From: JAYFQF01 sp034927285
Lineage (GTDB): Bacteria > Bacillota > Peptococcia > DRI-13 > UBA5745
Reading direction: 5' to 3'
Assembly: GCA_034927285.1 (NCBI GenBank)
Contig: JAYFQF010000016.1
Coordinates: 37,967-101,966, forward strand
Length of the DNA: 64,000 nt
Below, one piece after another: positions 14,991 through 23,578 of the stretch. Position 1 is the stretch's first letter. The number at the start of each line of letters is the position of its first letter. The position numbers and the translations under genes were made by a program. Under the pieces are notes generated by a model. That model was not told the DNA's origin. It ran no database searches and worked only from the letters and a program-made list of their open reading frames with translations.

Positions 14991-16054
14991 TCCCCGGCCC
15001 TCCTTCCGGCCCGGATAAGCAGGAGCGCAAAAACAGGCGTCCCCACCAGGGCCGTCAGGACCCCCAAAGGCAGCTCCACGCCGCTGACGCCCCGGATCAG
15101 ATTATCCATCAGCAGCAGAAAAAAACTGCCGATCAAAAAAGACACCGTCATCAGGCGGGAATACTTTGCCCCGGTAAAGATCCGCGCAATATGCGGAACC
15201 ACCAGGCCTACCCAGCCGATGATCCCGCAGACGCTGACGGATACCACCGTCATCAGCGTCGAAGTCAGAATCACCACAACACTGACCTGCCGGACATTAA
15301 CCCCCAGGGCCATGGCCTCCTCTTCCCCGGTGGCCAAAACGTCGATCTGGTGCCGGAACAGGAAAAGAAACAGCAGACAAAAGGCTGTCACCGGCAGCAG
15401 CATGGCCACATCCGTCATATCCCCCTTGCCTAAGCTGCCCATCAGCCAAAAGGTGATGGAAGGCAGCTGGCTGTCGGTGTCGGCATAAGTTTTTATCACG
15501 GAAAGCAGGGCCTGAAACAGACTGGATACGATGACCCCGGCCAGCACCAAGGTGGTAATTTCCGTTTTTCCGTAAACCGAGCCGATCAAATAAGCGACGG
15601 CCACAGCTAAAAGCCCGAAAAGCAGGGCGCTGAACTGGATCTGGGCCCAGGAGCCGCTTTGCAGCATGGCCAGGGCGGCGCCAAAACCCGCTCCGGCGGA
15701 TACCCCCAGGATATCCGGAGATACCATGGGGTTTTTAAACAAGGTCTGGTAGGAAGCGCCGGAAACCGCCAGGCCCCCTCCCACTAAAATGCCCAGAAGG
15801 ATGCGGGGGATCCGGACCTGAAAAATCACCTTTTCCACTGCCGGCTCCCAGGTAACGGCCACAGTCATTACCCGGGAGCGCAGCACATTCCATACCATTC
15901 TAATGGGGATCGGATAAGAGCCGATCAGAAAAGAGAAGAAAAACAGCGCCGTCAGCAGGGCAAGCAGCCCCGCCACCAGTACGCCAAAGGAAATTCTCCC
16001 TTCCCGGGTTTTATTTCCGGGGGTTATTGTTTCAGGGATTTCCGTTCTCCTCAT
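14987..16054 (-). CDS. FecCD-family ABC transporter permease
   Basis: A 355-residue membrane protein with about ten hydrophobic segments and the FecCD hallmarks: LRIPRILLG-like sequence (here VRIPRILLGILVGGGLAVSG), NPMVSPDILGVSAGAGFGA, LVLAGVIVSSLFQA, and near the end CGIIGWVGLVVPHIARIFTG and ELPLGVLTALVGTPVFALLL. It forms the channel for uptake of an iron chelate, haem, cobalamin or similar. The start overlaps the stop of the upstream radical SAM gene (ATGA), tying transport to that enzyme. Confidence 0.93.
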   Translation of the reverse strand: MRRTEIPETITPGNKTREGRISFGVLVAGLLALLTALFFFSFLIGSYPIPIRMVWNVLRSRVMTVAVTWEPAVEKVIFQVRIPRILLGILVGGGLAVSGASYQTLFKNPMVSPDILGVSAGAGFGAALAMLQSGSWAQIQFSALLFGLLAVAVAYLIGSVYGKTEITTLVLAGVIVSSLFQALLSVIKTYADTDSQLPSITFWLMGSLGKGDMTDVAMLLPVTAFCLLFLFLFRHQIDVLATGEEEAMALGVNVRQVSVVVILTSTLMTVVSVSVCGIIGWVGLVVPHIARIFTGAKYSRLMTVSFLIGSFFLLLMDNLIRGVSGVELPLGVLTALVGTPVFALLLIRAGRRAGE

Positions 16055-17091
16055 CTCAGCCTCAGCCCCAGCCGGGCCGCCATTTGCCTTTTTTCTTCCC
16101 GGCTGTCATTGAAGTCAATTTCTCCGGATCCTGCGTCGGGCCCGGCCGTTTGCCGCCCCTGCCAATAAAGACCCCGGTGCTTGGGCATCAAGGCGCAAAG
16201 CTCATTGCCGGCGCCGGCAAGAATCCCTTGTTCTCCTTCTGAAGCGTCCCAGCCCGCGGCGATCCGGATATCCGTGCCGCGCAGCACCAGCCGGGTCACC
16301 GCCACCAGGGTGCAGGCCTCCTCCAGGGAACACCGGGGATGATTTTTCATGGGGATGGACGGATCCGGCCGGAATTTGGAGATATAGAGGCTGACCATGT
16401 GGGGAAATTGCTTCAGATAAAACAGCGACTCCACATAATCCTCGGCCCGGCTTTGGCCAGGCCCCAGTCCGGCCATGATGCCGGAATGCATGGTAAGGCC
16501 GGCGTCGCGGATCTTCCAGGCAAAGTCTTCTTTTTGCCGGAAGCTGTCCCCCGGCTTCAGTCTGGCAAATTCCTTCGGGTTCGCGATCTCAAAAACGGCG
16601 CCGATTTTCACAACCCCCAGGCTTTTCAGCTTCTTCATGGTTTCCACACTCATGGCGGCGCCGCAGTTTACGGTAATTTCCATGTCCCGGATGCCGGCCT
16701 GCCGGATGGCCTCCAGGAGGTCCAGGACCTCCGTTCCCGAACTTCCCAGGCTTGTCCCTCCGCTGAGATGGAATTCCCGGATGCCCTCTTTCTGAAAATA
16801 ACGGGCCGCCTGGATAACGGCCGCCGGGGAAGCCGCTTTTTTCCCCGGTTCTCTCCAGTAAGGGCAATACAGGCAAAGGGGTTCCAGGCGGCAGGGCAGC
16901 ACACTGGAAATTCCGCCGGTCAGGCGAAAATAATCTCCGGTTTCCTGTTTTCGCACCAGCCTTGCAGTCTCATACAGCAATTCCCGTTTTTCCGGATCCT
17001 CAAAGGCCGCCTGAAGCAACAGCAGCGCCTCATCTTTTTCCGCAGGACACTTTTCCGCTTTTTGCAAAAGCTCCCGGTATCGCAAGTCCAT
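16051..17091 (-). CDS. Radical SAM protein with a CX5CX2C cluster motif (HmdB/BioB-like)
   Basis: A 346-residue enzyme of the biotin synthase/HydE/HmdB branch. The [4Fe-4S] ligands are C67, C73 and C76 in LPCRLEPLCLYCPYW, giving CX5CX2C in place of the canonical CX3CX2C. That spacing is the published signature of HmdB, the methanogen protein needed for the FeGP cofactor of [Fe]-hydrogenase. Other family marks are EFHLSGGTSLGS (SAM-binding GGE-like region), MEITVNCGAAMS and HSGIMAGLGPGQSRAEDY. It heads a five-gene operon with an FeCT-type ABC importer and a DUF364 protein and is coupled to the permease by ATGA. A role in making or remodelling an imported metal cofactor is an inference; no hmd gene is in the window. 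Confidence 0.82.
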   Translation of the reverse strand: MDLRYRELLQKAEKCPAEKDEALLLLQAAFEDPEKRELLYETARLVRKQETGDYFRLTGGISSVLPCRLEPLCLYCPYWREPGKKAASPAAVIQAARYFQKEGIREFHLSGGTSLGSSGTEVLDLLEAIRQAGIRDMEITVNCGAAMSVETMKKLKSLGVVKIGAVFEIANPKEFARLKPGDSFRQKEDFAWKIRDAGLTMHSGIMAGLGPGQSRAEDYVESLFYLKQFPHMVSLYISKFRPDPSIPMKNHPRCSLEEACTLVAVTRLVLRGTDIRIAAGWDASEGEQGILAGAGNELCALMPKHRGLYWQGRQTAGPDAGSGEIDFNDSREEKRQMAARLGLRLR

Positions 17092-17175
17092 GGGTATACC
17101 CCCATTATTGTTCAGTTTATTTTCTCGGATCAGGCTTTTTTCAATGCGTTATATTTTTTCAAAAACAACGAGGTT

Positions 17176-17204
17176 ATCATACCATATCCTGTCCGAATTG
17201 TCAT
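17176..17204 (-). promoter_or_regulatory. Promoter of the radical SAM/ABC operon
   Basis: Minus strand ATGACA (17199-17204), 17 nt, TATGAT (17176-17181), about 85 nt ahead of the first gene. The remaining gap up to 17400 is T/C-rich with short CAGGCTTCT-like repeats (about 17235-17325) and no other signal. Confidence 0.6.
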
Positions 17205-17419
17205 TACCTTTTCTATTCCTTCCTGCTTTTCTCCCGAGAGTTTTCCCAGGCTTCTGTCAGGCTTCTCTCAGGCTTTTCTCCTCAGGTTTTCCCTTAAACC
17301 TTTTTCTCAGGTTTCCTCTCAAATTATTTCCCGTAACTCCTTTGCATACCATTGTCCTTACTTTTGCCCACCCTTTTGCCGGCAACTTTCTCCCTCTTTA
17401 TTTCCTACTTATTCCACGG

Positions 17420-17425
17420 TATAAT
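17420..17425 (+). promoter_or_regulatory. -10 box of the Rrf2 regulator gene
   Basis: TATAAT with only a weak -35 (TTTATT, 17397-17402) at 17 nt, 41 bp ahead of the start codon. A weak -35 would fit control by an activator or autoregulation by the Rrf2 protein itself, which is usual for this family. Confidence 0.5.
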
Positions 17426-17465
17426 AGGAATATAGTTGAGCGGTATATTTAAGCGAGGTGATCCC

Positions 17466-17864
17466 ATGAAAGTATCTACCAAAGGCCGTTACGCTCTGCG
17501 TCTGATGCTGGATCTGGCCTCCCAGCGGGAAGGCGAATATATTTCGCTGCGGGATATTTCCCTCCGTCAGGGCATCTCCATGAAATATCTGGAACAGATC
17601 GTGAGCCTCTTGTGCCGGGCCGGCTTTATTAAAAGCCTCCGCGGCCCCAAAGGTGGCTACCGTCTGGCCAGAAAGCCCAGGGAATATACTGCCGGCCAAA
17701 TCCTGCGGGTGACTGAGGGCGACCTGTCGCCTACCGCCTGCCTGCAGGATGAGGTAAATCTTTGCCCCCGGGCTGTCGACTGCGGTACCTTGAACTTCTG
17801 GACCGGCTTTTTTCAGGTGATCAATGAGTACGTAGACAGCGTGACCCTGGCAGACCTGCTTTAA
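17466..17864 (+). CDS. Rrf2-family regulator (IscR-like)
   Basis: A 132-residue DNA-binding regulator. The N-terminal winged helix is MKVSTKGRYALRLMLDLAS through KYLEQIVSLLCRAGFIKS and the wing RGPKGGYRLA. Three cysteines, C92, C100 and C106, sit where IscR has C92, C98 and C104, so an Fe-S cluster is likely. The gene precedes a cysteine desulfurase and an IscU-type scaffold, so control of Fe-S assembly is the natural role. GAGGTG lies 6 nt before the ATG at 17466; a longer frame from 17436 has no ribosome binding site. Confidence 0.9.
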   Translation: MKVSTKGRYALRLMLDLASQREGEYISLRDISLRQGISMKYLEQIVSLLCRAGFIKSLRGPKGGYRLARKPREYTAGQILRVTEGDLSPTACLQDEVNLCPRAVDCGTLNFWTGFFQVINEYVDSVTLADLL

Positions 17865-17903
17865 GCTTTAACTCTTTCTATCTATCTTTTTTTATCTCTA
17901 TCT

Positions 17904-18030
17904 CCCCCTTTGTTTGACCCTTTCCATCCCTTTGTTTGATCCTATGCATCCCTTTGTTTGGCACTTTGCCTACCTTTCTTTAATCTTTTTCCCCCTTTTC
18001 TTTGACCCTTTATATCCCTTTGTTTCGCTT
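17904..18030 (+). repeat. Degenerate 22-24-bp direct repeats upstream of the desulfurase gene
   Basis: Six imperfect copies of a unit like CCCTTTGTTTGACCCTTTCCAT run head to tail and end at the -35 box of the next promoter. The phasing of about two helical turns would place repeated sites on one face of the DNA. They may bind the Rrf2 regulator, or may be simple-sequence expansion. Confidence 0.6.
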
Positions 18031-18031
18031 A

Positions 18032-18060
18032 TTGACAAGTTTCCTTTTCTTCCGTATACT
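18032..18060 (+). promoter_or_regulatory. Sigma-A-type promoter of the desulfurase-IscU pair
   Basis: TTGACA (18032-18037), 17 nt, TATACT (18055-18060), near consensus, 41 bp ahead of the start codon. It makes the iscS-iscU pair separable from the regulator gene. Confidence 0.8.
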
Positions 18061-18101
18061 TTAATCCAGTAATTCGATGGGAATTGAGGTGTTTAATAAT
18101 C

Positions 18102-19277
18102 ATGCACAATGTTTATGCGGATAACGCAGCCACCACCCGAGTCAGCGAAAAAGCCGTGGAGGCCATGCTGCCCTATCTCACCCAGATTTACGGCAACGCT
18201 TCCAGCCTGCACACGCCGGGCCAGAAAGCGGCGGCCGGTTTGGCCCAGGCCCGGGAAACCATGGCCCGCCATCTGAACTGTCAGCCCAAGGAAATCTATT
18301 TTACCTCCGGCGGTACCGAAGCCGATAACTGGGCCATCACTTTTGCCGCCCGGCGGGGAGCAAAAGCCGGCAAGCAGCATCTGATCACCACCGCTTTTGA
18401 GCACCATGCCGTTCTGCACACCATGGAAGCCCTGGAAAAAGAGGGCTTTTCCGTTACCTACCTGCCGGTATACAGCGACGGCATCGTCCGTTTGGCGGAC
18501 CTGGAAAAGGCGATCCGCCCGGACACCGCCTTGGTCACGATCATGTACGCGAATAACGAAATCGGCACCATTCAGCCTATTGCGGAAATCGGCGCGCTCT
18601 GCCGGGAAAAAGGCGTCCTTTTTCACACCGATGCGGTGCAGGCCGCCGGACATCTGCCCATTAATGTGAAGGAACAAAATATTGACATGTTGTCTTTGTC
18701 GGGCCATAAGTTCCACGCCCCCAAAGGGGTGGGCCTGCTGTACTGCCGGCAGGGCCTGCCTTTGCAGAACCTGATTTACGGCGGCGGTCAGGAGAGAGGC
18801 AAACGTCCGGGAACCGAAAACGTGGCCGGCATCGCGGCCATGGCCGCGGCTTTTGACCACGCCTGTACAAATATGACGAAAAATGCCTCCCACACCCAGG
18901 CTCTGCGGGACCGGCTGATCACGGAGCTTGCCAAAATTCCCAAAAGCCGCTTAAACGGCCATCGGGAAAACCGTCTGCCCGGTAATGTCAGCTTTTGTTT
19001 TGAGGGTATCGAAGGCGAGTCTTTGCTGTTGTCTCTGGATTTGAAAGGCGTAGCCGCTTCTTCAGGTTCGGCCTGTACTTCCGGCTCCCTTGACCCCAGC
19101 CACGTACTGCTGGCCATCGGTCTGCCCCATGAGATCGCCCACGGCTCCCTGCGGCTTTCTCTTTCCGAGGAAAATACCATAGAGGATATCGATTACATTC
19201 TGGAGGTGCTGCCGCCCATCGTGCAGCGGCTCCGTGATATGTCCCCGGTGTGGGAACGCATGATGAAGGAGGCCTGA
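18102..19277 (+). CDS. Cysteine desulfurase (NifS/IscS type)
   Basis: A PLP enzyme that converts cysteine to alanine and passes the persulfide sulfur to the IscU scaffold. The 391-residue protein starts [20 protein letters not shown] and shows the PLP-lysine motif [17 protein letters not shown] and the mobile loop [10 protein letters not shown] holding the catalytic Cys. The short loop and motif match group I (IscS/NifS) rather than SufS. The ATG at 18102 gives the standard N-terminus; an upstream in-frame start at 18084 is less likely. Two bases separate it from the scaffold gene. Confidence 0.96.
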   Translation: MHNVYADNAATTRVSEKAVEAMLPYLTQIYGNASSLHTPGQKAAAGLAQARETMARHLNCQPKEIYFTSGGTEADNWAITFAARRGAKAGKQHLITTAFEHHAVLHTMEALEKEGFSVTYLPVYSDGIVRLADLEKAIRPDTALVTIMYANNEIGTIQPIAEIGALCREKGVLFHTDAVQAAGHLPINVKEQNIDMLSLSGHKFHAPKGVGLLYCRQGLPLQNLIYGGGQERGKRPGTENVAGIAAMAAAFDHACTNMTKNASHTQALRDRLITELAKIPKSRLNGHRENRLPGNVSFCFEGIEGESLLLSLDLKGVAASSGSACTSGSLDPSHVLLAIGLPHEIAHGSLRLSLSEENTIEDIDYILEVLPPIVQRLRDMSPVWERMMKEA

Positions 19278-19279
19278 AT

Positions 19280-19705
19280 ATGGCATACAGTGAAAAAGTA
19301 ATGGAGCATTTTGCCCATCCCCGCAATGTAGGTAAAATGGACAACGCCGACGGCGTCGGCGAGGTAGGGAACGCCAAATGCGGCGATATCATGAAAATGT
19401 ACATCAAGGTGGATGACGGTATCATCAGCGATGTGAAGTTCAATACCTTCGGCTGCGCCTCGGCCATCGCCACCAGTTCCATGGCCACTGAGCTGATTAA
19501 GGGCAAGCCCATCGAGAAAGCCCTGGAACTGACCAATCAGGCGGTGGTGGAAGCCTTAGACGGCCTGCCCCCGGTAAAAATCCACTGTTCCGTGCTGGCG
19601 GAAGAAGCGGTGAAGGCAGCCATTGCCGATTATTATGAGAAAAACGGCATTCCTTACGATAAGGAAGCCTTCAAGTCCTGCGAAAGCTGCGACCACTGCC
19701 ATTAA
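19280..19705 (+). CDS. Fe-S cluster assembly scaffold IscU/NifU N-terminal type
   Basis: A 141-residue scaffold on which [2Fe-2S] and [4Fe-4S] clusters are built from sulfur given by the adjacent desulfurase. The three ligand cysteines are in GNAKCGD, FGCASAIATSS and IHCSVLAEEA; the Asp after the first Cys is present. It starts MAYSEKVMEHFAHPRN, the family N-terminus. The protein ends in CESCDHCH, a cysteine- and histidine-rich tail. The ATG at 19280 follows AGGAGG with the stop of the desulfurase gene between. Confidence 0.95.
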   Translation: MAYSEKVMEHFAHPRNVGKMDNADGVGEVGNAKCGDIMKMYIKVDDGIISDVKFNTFGCASAIATSSMATELIKGKPIEKALELTNQAVVEALDGLPPVKIHCSVLAEEAVKAAIADYYEKNGIPYDKEAFKSCESCDHCH

Positions 19706-20131
19706 GCGCAGGTAAAAGAAGTTAAATCACTGCTTAAGTCTGTTAGCTCACTGCAAGAATGTACCGGAGAGCCGCTTTTCGATGTCCGCCGCTGAATTTT
19801 TTCCGGTTCCGGCATCGCAAAAGCGGTTCTCTTTCGTCTTCCAGTCCCGTTAAAACGGCTTTTTTCTGCCACCCTTCGCCGCTAAAGCGGCATCCTTTCG
19901 GCTGCGGCAATGCCCAAGCGATTTTCTTCCGGCTTTATGAAGACGTCATCCCTTAATAGGACGTCTGATAGAACGTCTGATTTATGCCGGTCTGTTTATC
20001 GGATCGTCTGCCGGCCCCTCTGTCTTGCAGGAGATGCCTGCCCCGGTTTTCTCTCGTTGATACCTGTCTATTTTATTTACTTCCTTTTACCGGCCGGGCT
20101 GGATGCATAACCCCTTTCAACCGCCTGAAAT

Positions 20132-20190
20132 GAAAAACGCTCCCCCAGAGCTCAGATGTTTTTGACAGCATCTGACCCCTTGGCGGGAGC
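20132..20190 (-). terminator. Terminator of the YkgJ-like gene
   Basis: On the minus strand GCTCCC (20190-20185) pairs with GGGAGC (20144-20139) and inside it CAGATG pairs with CATCTG, followed by GTTTTTC. It sits about 40 nt after the gene. The rest of 19706-20130 holds short direct repeats such as GACGTCTGAT and no gene. Confidence 0.7.
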
Positions 20191-20229
20191 ATCTTATATG
20201 CATCCGATATTTTCTTCATTCCGCAAAAT

Positions 20230-21108
20230 TTATTTTTCAGTCAGCAACTGCCAGAGGCCGGCGCTGACTACGTCCCGAAGCAGCACCTGGTCATAGTTCC
20301 GGATAGTCGCCGCCACGGCATTGATTCCGATGCTGCCGGCTCCGGCGTCATTGGCTCCAAAATTTTCGGGGGAGGCGCTGCCGGCTTTGACGCTGCCAGT
20401 TCCGGCATCATTTGCGGCGTCAAAGCCCTTGCCCCGATATTCCGTCCAGGGAATATTGCCGCCGTCGCCCTCCACCGCCGGCATTTTCCCTGCGGCTCCG
20501 GCTTCTTCCGCATAAAGGCGGATCAATACGTTTTCTCCTTCATTGACGATTTGACGGCGCAGGGCAGCGGCCCGACGGCTGGCCGGCAGGCAGACGTAGG
20601 TCTGGCAGACCAAAGAACGCAAAGGCCAATGCCGGCAGCAATGATTTTCCTGATCCAGGAAGCAGCAGGCCCCGTTTTCCTCCCGCCGCAAGGTAATGTC
20701 CACCACGCCCCGGCGGGATCTGACCCGGCCGAAGCGTTCCAAAAAGCCGGCGATTGTGGCAGCGTCGTTCTCCTCCGCAAGTCCGGCCGCCGCTTTTTCC
20801 AAGCCCAGAAGATAGGTCCGTACATCCGACGCCGTCAGGGGCACCCGCTCCCAGCAGCAATTGGTACAGCCGCCGCAGGGGGCCACCCGCTCTTCCTGAA
20901 ACCGGTTCAGTTCCTCCAGATAATCCTGAACTGTGGATGCTTCATCCAAAATCTGCACATCATATCCCCAGAATCCCGGATCCAGTTCTTTTAGCTCGAC
21001 CAATACCTTTTTCGGCTTCTCTGCCTTCAATCCCTTTTCATTCAATCCCTTTTCCGCCGATCTCTGTTGTTCCAAACCTTCTCGGGGTCTCTTTTCGTTC
21101 TCTATCAT
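20230..21108 (-). CDS. YkgJ-family cysteine-cluster protein
   Basis: A 292-residue protein with the YkgJ/CxxxCxxCC-type zinc or Fe-S motif PCGGCTNCCWERVPLT (about residues 88-103), then CCFLDQENHCCRHWP and VCQTYVCLP. The family is widespread in anaerobes and its biochemical role is not settled. The N-terminus is charged (repeats of the GLKAEKPKK kind) and the region about residues 215-270 is low complexity, with NDAGTGS and NDAGAGS repeats. The ATG at 21108 is chosen because AAAGAGG lies just ahead; the open frame continues to 21216 without a ribosome binding site. It is divergent from the Crp-like regulator. Confidence 0.75.
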   Translation of the reverse strand: MIENEKRPREGLEQQRSAEKGLNEKGLKAEKPKKVLVELKELDPGFWGYDVQILDEASTVQDYLEELNRFQEERVAPCGGCTNCCWERVPLTASDVRTYLLGLEKAAAGLAEENDAATIAGFLERFGRVRSRRGVVDITLRREENGACCFLDQENHCCRHWPLRSLVCQTYVCLPASRRAAALRRQIVNEGENVLIRLYAEEAGAAGKMPAVEGDGGNIPWTEYRGKGFDAANDAGTGSVKAGSASPENFGANDAGAGSIGINAVAATIRNYDQVLLRDVVSAGLWQLLTEK

Positions 21109-21203
21109 TTTTTCCTCTTTCTTGCCACGCCATCCGGTGATCCTTCGGTGATCCTTCGAAAGCTTTTTCCGCGTATTCTGTAGAAATTCTGCGGGAATTG
21201 TCC

Positions 21204-21232
21204 TTGTATAGACCAAACTTATTATATATAAT
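21204..21232 (+). promoter_or_regulatory. Promoter of the Crp-like regulator
   Basis: TTGTAT (21204-21209), 17 nt, TATAAT (21227-21232), in an AT-rich stretch 53 bp ahead of the start codon. Confidence 0.75.
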
Positions 21233-21284
21233 TATGGTAAAATACAAATAAAAATTTTTGTTAAATCTAAAGGGGGCGTCCGCT

Positions 21285-21866
21285 ATGCTTTCCAATGAAG
21301 AGTTTTGCCAAAAACTTCTTGCCGCTTTGCCTTCCCAGACCTTGGAGCTGAAGCGGAAAAAGTTCCACAACCTGAGCTTTGGTCCGGATAACCACATCTG
21401 GATCGTGACTGAAGGTCTGGTCATGACCCTCCGCAGCGCCGAGGACGGCCGCTTTAAAGGCAATGGCCTTTACGGCGCCAATACGATCCTGGGCCTCAGC
21501 GGTTTCTACGGGGTAAATAAGGACGTCACCTGCTTCACATTAAGCAGCGCCACTCTGCGCTATGTACCGACCAAACTGGTGATCCAGCTTTTACAAAACG
21601 ACGTGGAGCTCTGCTATGCGGCCATGGTGTACAGCTGTCAATTGTTCGGCCGCGTGATGGACGAACTGGAGGCGGCTACCTTGCTTTCTTTGGAAGAACA
21701 GATCACTTCCTTTGAAAAATCCTTAAAGACCATGGATCTGCCCGATGATTTGTCCGTGACGGAGACCTGTATCGCCATGGCCATCGGCGCTCATCCCGTC
21801 AGCGTCAGCCGGGCCAGGAAACGGCTGAAGGATCAGCACAGTGATTTTCAGCTGCCCGAGGAATAG
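21285..21866 (+). CDS. Crp/Fnr-like transcriptional regulator
   Basis: A 193-residue protein with a cupin-like N-terminal sensor (about residues 25-110: FGPDNHIWIVTEGLVMTL, GANTILGLSGFYG) and a C-terminal helix-turn-helix seen in DLSVTETCIAMAIGAHPVSV then SRARKRLK. The cNMP-binding signature with RSE/Arg-Ser is absent and no N-terminal Cys set for an Fnr cluster is present, so the signal is unknown. AAAGGGGG lies 8 nt before the ATG at 21285. The gene stands alone and is divergent from the YkgJ gene, which could be its target. Confidence 0.75.
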   Translation: MLSNEEFCQKLLAALPSQTLELKRKKFHNLSFGPDNHIWIVTEGLVMTLRSAEDGRFKGNGLYGANTILGLSGFYGVNKDVTCFTLSSATLRYVPTKLVIQLLQNDVELCYAAMVYSCQLFGRVMDELEAATLLSLEEQITSFEKSLKTMDLPDDLSVTETCIAMAIGAHPVSVSRARKRLKDQHSDFQLPEE

Positions 21867-22101
21867 TTCCGGGTAAATGGCCCGGAAAAACAAAGACCCG
21901 GAAAAACAAAGATAAGAAAAAGGAAAACAGAGATAAAAAAAACCGCCTGCTATATGGACTTCCTGCCAAAAGCCCGGCATGTCAGAGATCGGCATGCCTA
22001 ACCGATGGAGAGGTTCAGTGCGGCGTTTTTTTATTTCCAGGCTTCAGCTTCCGGGGAAACCTCCAGGGCTCAAGAGGGCTTAAGCTTTTGGAGCGAATCC
22101 C

Positions 22102-22605
22102 CTAAAACTCAATATATTCCAGATCGTTTTCCATTTCAATCATCACCCGGTCGGAGTCGATCTTGGTCATGTCCGAAATCTTGGATAAAGGCTGTTTTAC
22201 ATAAGTGCCCTGAGCGGTAACCGCCACCGTGCCGTCAGGCAGGAGCATCTCGCCCCGGGCCTTGAAGACCCGGCGGCTGTTCTCGGTAACTTCGGCCACG
22301 ACTTTTAACGGAGTATCCAAAGGAGCGGGCTTCTTATAGCGGATAGTGATCTCCGCCGTCACGGCCCAGGAATCCGGTTCAATGGGCAAAATGGCCCGGC
22401 CCAGGGTTTCGTCCATAATGGAAGCCGATACGCCGCCATGCATCCGCTGGGGATAGCTTTGAAAAAACTCTCCCGGCTTAAACAGCGCCACTACCCGCTG
22501 ATCCTCCAGCTCATAAAACTGCGCCTTGATGCCGGCGGGATTATCTTTGCCGCAGCCAAAACACATCTCGCTGATATACTGCTTTTTTACAACCTTATAC
22601 TTCAT
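22102..22605 (-). CDS. PaaI-type hotdog-fold thioesterase
   Basis: A 167-residue single hotdog domain. The N-terminus CFGCGKDNPAGIKAQFYEL is typical of the PaaI/YigI-like group and the helix carries HGGVSASIMDETLGRAI with the active-site Asp or Glu region. Members hydrolyse acyl-CoA or aryl-CoA thioesters. The CxxC of FGCG may be a metal or structural site. No pathway partner is adjacent: the neighbours are a Crp-like regulator and a Fur-family gene. Confidence 0.85.
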   Translation of the reverse strand: MKYKVVKKQYISEMCFGCGKDNPAGIKAQFYELEDQRVVALFKPGEFFQSYPQRMHGGVSASIMDETLGRAILPIEPDSWAVTAEITIRYKKPAPLDTPLKVVAEVTENSRRVFKARGEMLLPDGTVAVTAQGTYVKQPLSKISDMTKIDSDRVMIEMENDLEYIEF

Positions 22606-22798
22606 CTTTTCTTTCGCTTCCTGTCCTTCACCAATCTCGGGCCCAGCCGCCCGCCGACCATCCCAGCTGATATCTCCGACGGTGCCAGCGCCGGTTTTCC
22701 GGGCTCTTCATCACTTCCGGGACTGTTTTTCAGGACTTTTATCACTTTCCAGGGCTTTTCAGGGTCTTTTATTACTTTTTAGAGCTTTTTGAGGCTTT

Positions 22799-23383
22799 TC
22801 AGGCCTCTCCTTCGCCCTCTTCCTTATCCTCTTCCGCTTCTTCCGCGGTTCTCAGTTCCGCGCCAGCCTCAGCCACCTCCACGGCCACAGCGCCGCTGTC
22901 TTCCCATTCCGGGAAAACCGGCTCGTCAAAGGTACCGTCCTGGACTATGCCGGGCAGATGGGTCCGCCGCCGCTTAAAAGGCAGCTCCCGTTTAAGACAC
23001 TGGGGACAAATCCCGAAAAACTCCAGATAATGATGTTCGATCAGATAGCCGGTCTGCTGAGAAATCAATTCCTCGCTCATCTGTACGGGGCAGAAATCCA
23101 CTTCCACCTGGGCCTGACAGATCCGGCAGGTCACCATATGTTTATGACTTTTGCTGCTTGAGGTATAGCGGGCGGTGCCGTCGGGATAAACCGCTTTGGA
23201 GACCTGTCCTAAGTCAATCAGCCGGTCCAGATTGCGGTAAACCGTGGTCAGTGCCATGTTTGGACACTCCACCTGGCATCTTTTTAATATCTGCTCGGCA
23301 GTCATCGGCTTGCTGGTATTCGTAAAAATATCCAGCAGCTTCCTCCGTTGTTTTGTTTGCCGAAGTTCTTTGTCGCCGGCCAA
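22799..23383 (-). CDS. Fur-family metal-dependent transcriptional repressor
   Basis: A 194-residue regulator. The winged helix runs from RQTKQRRKLLDIFTNTSKPM through MALTTVYRNLDRLIDLGQVS, followed by the dimerisation domain with HKHMVTCRICQAQVEVDFC, the metal site HHYLEFFGICPQC and the structural zinc pairs CRIC and CPQC. The last 50 residues are an acidic Glu/Ala tail not usual for Fur. The start is taken as TTG at 23383 because GGAGGGG sits 7 nt before it; the frame upstream to 23503 has no family similarity. Fur, Zur or PerR specificity cannot be told. Confidence 0.88.
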   Translation of the reverse strand: MAGDKELRQTKQRRKLLDIFTNTSKPMTAEQILKRCQVECPNMALTTVYRNLDRLIDLGQVSKAVYPDGTARYTSSSKSHKHMVTCRICQAQVEVDFCPVQMSEELISQQTGYLIEHHYLEFFGICPQCLKRELPFKRRRTHLPGIVQDGTFDEPVFPEWEDSGAVAVEVAEAGAELRTAEEAEEDKEEGEGEA

Positions 23384-23578
23384 TCTTCTTCCCCTCCAAA
23401 AAATCGCTTTCTTCCTGTCTGAGTTACACCAGGAAGGGCGGATTCTCCCTCTATCACAATAGGATACCAATTTTCGCCGGGAAATGCAACTAATTTGCAA
23501 CAAAAGCCCTGTTCATTATTGATTCATCCTTTTATCTGGCGGCTCCCTGCCGAAGCAGCTCCGCGGGGGGACGGTTCT

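Noticed and set aside
16339..17424. 361-codon plus-strand frame opposite the radical SAM gene
   Set aside because: Shadow of a recognised enzyme; runs through its promoter and through T/C-rich spacer.
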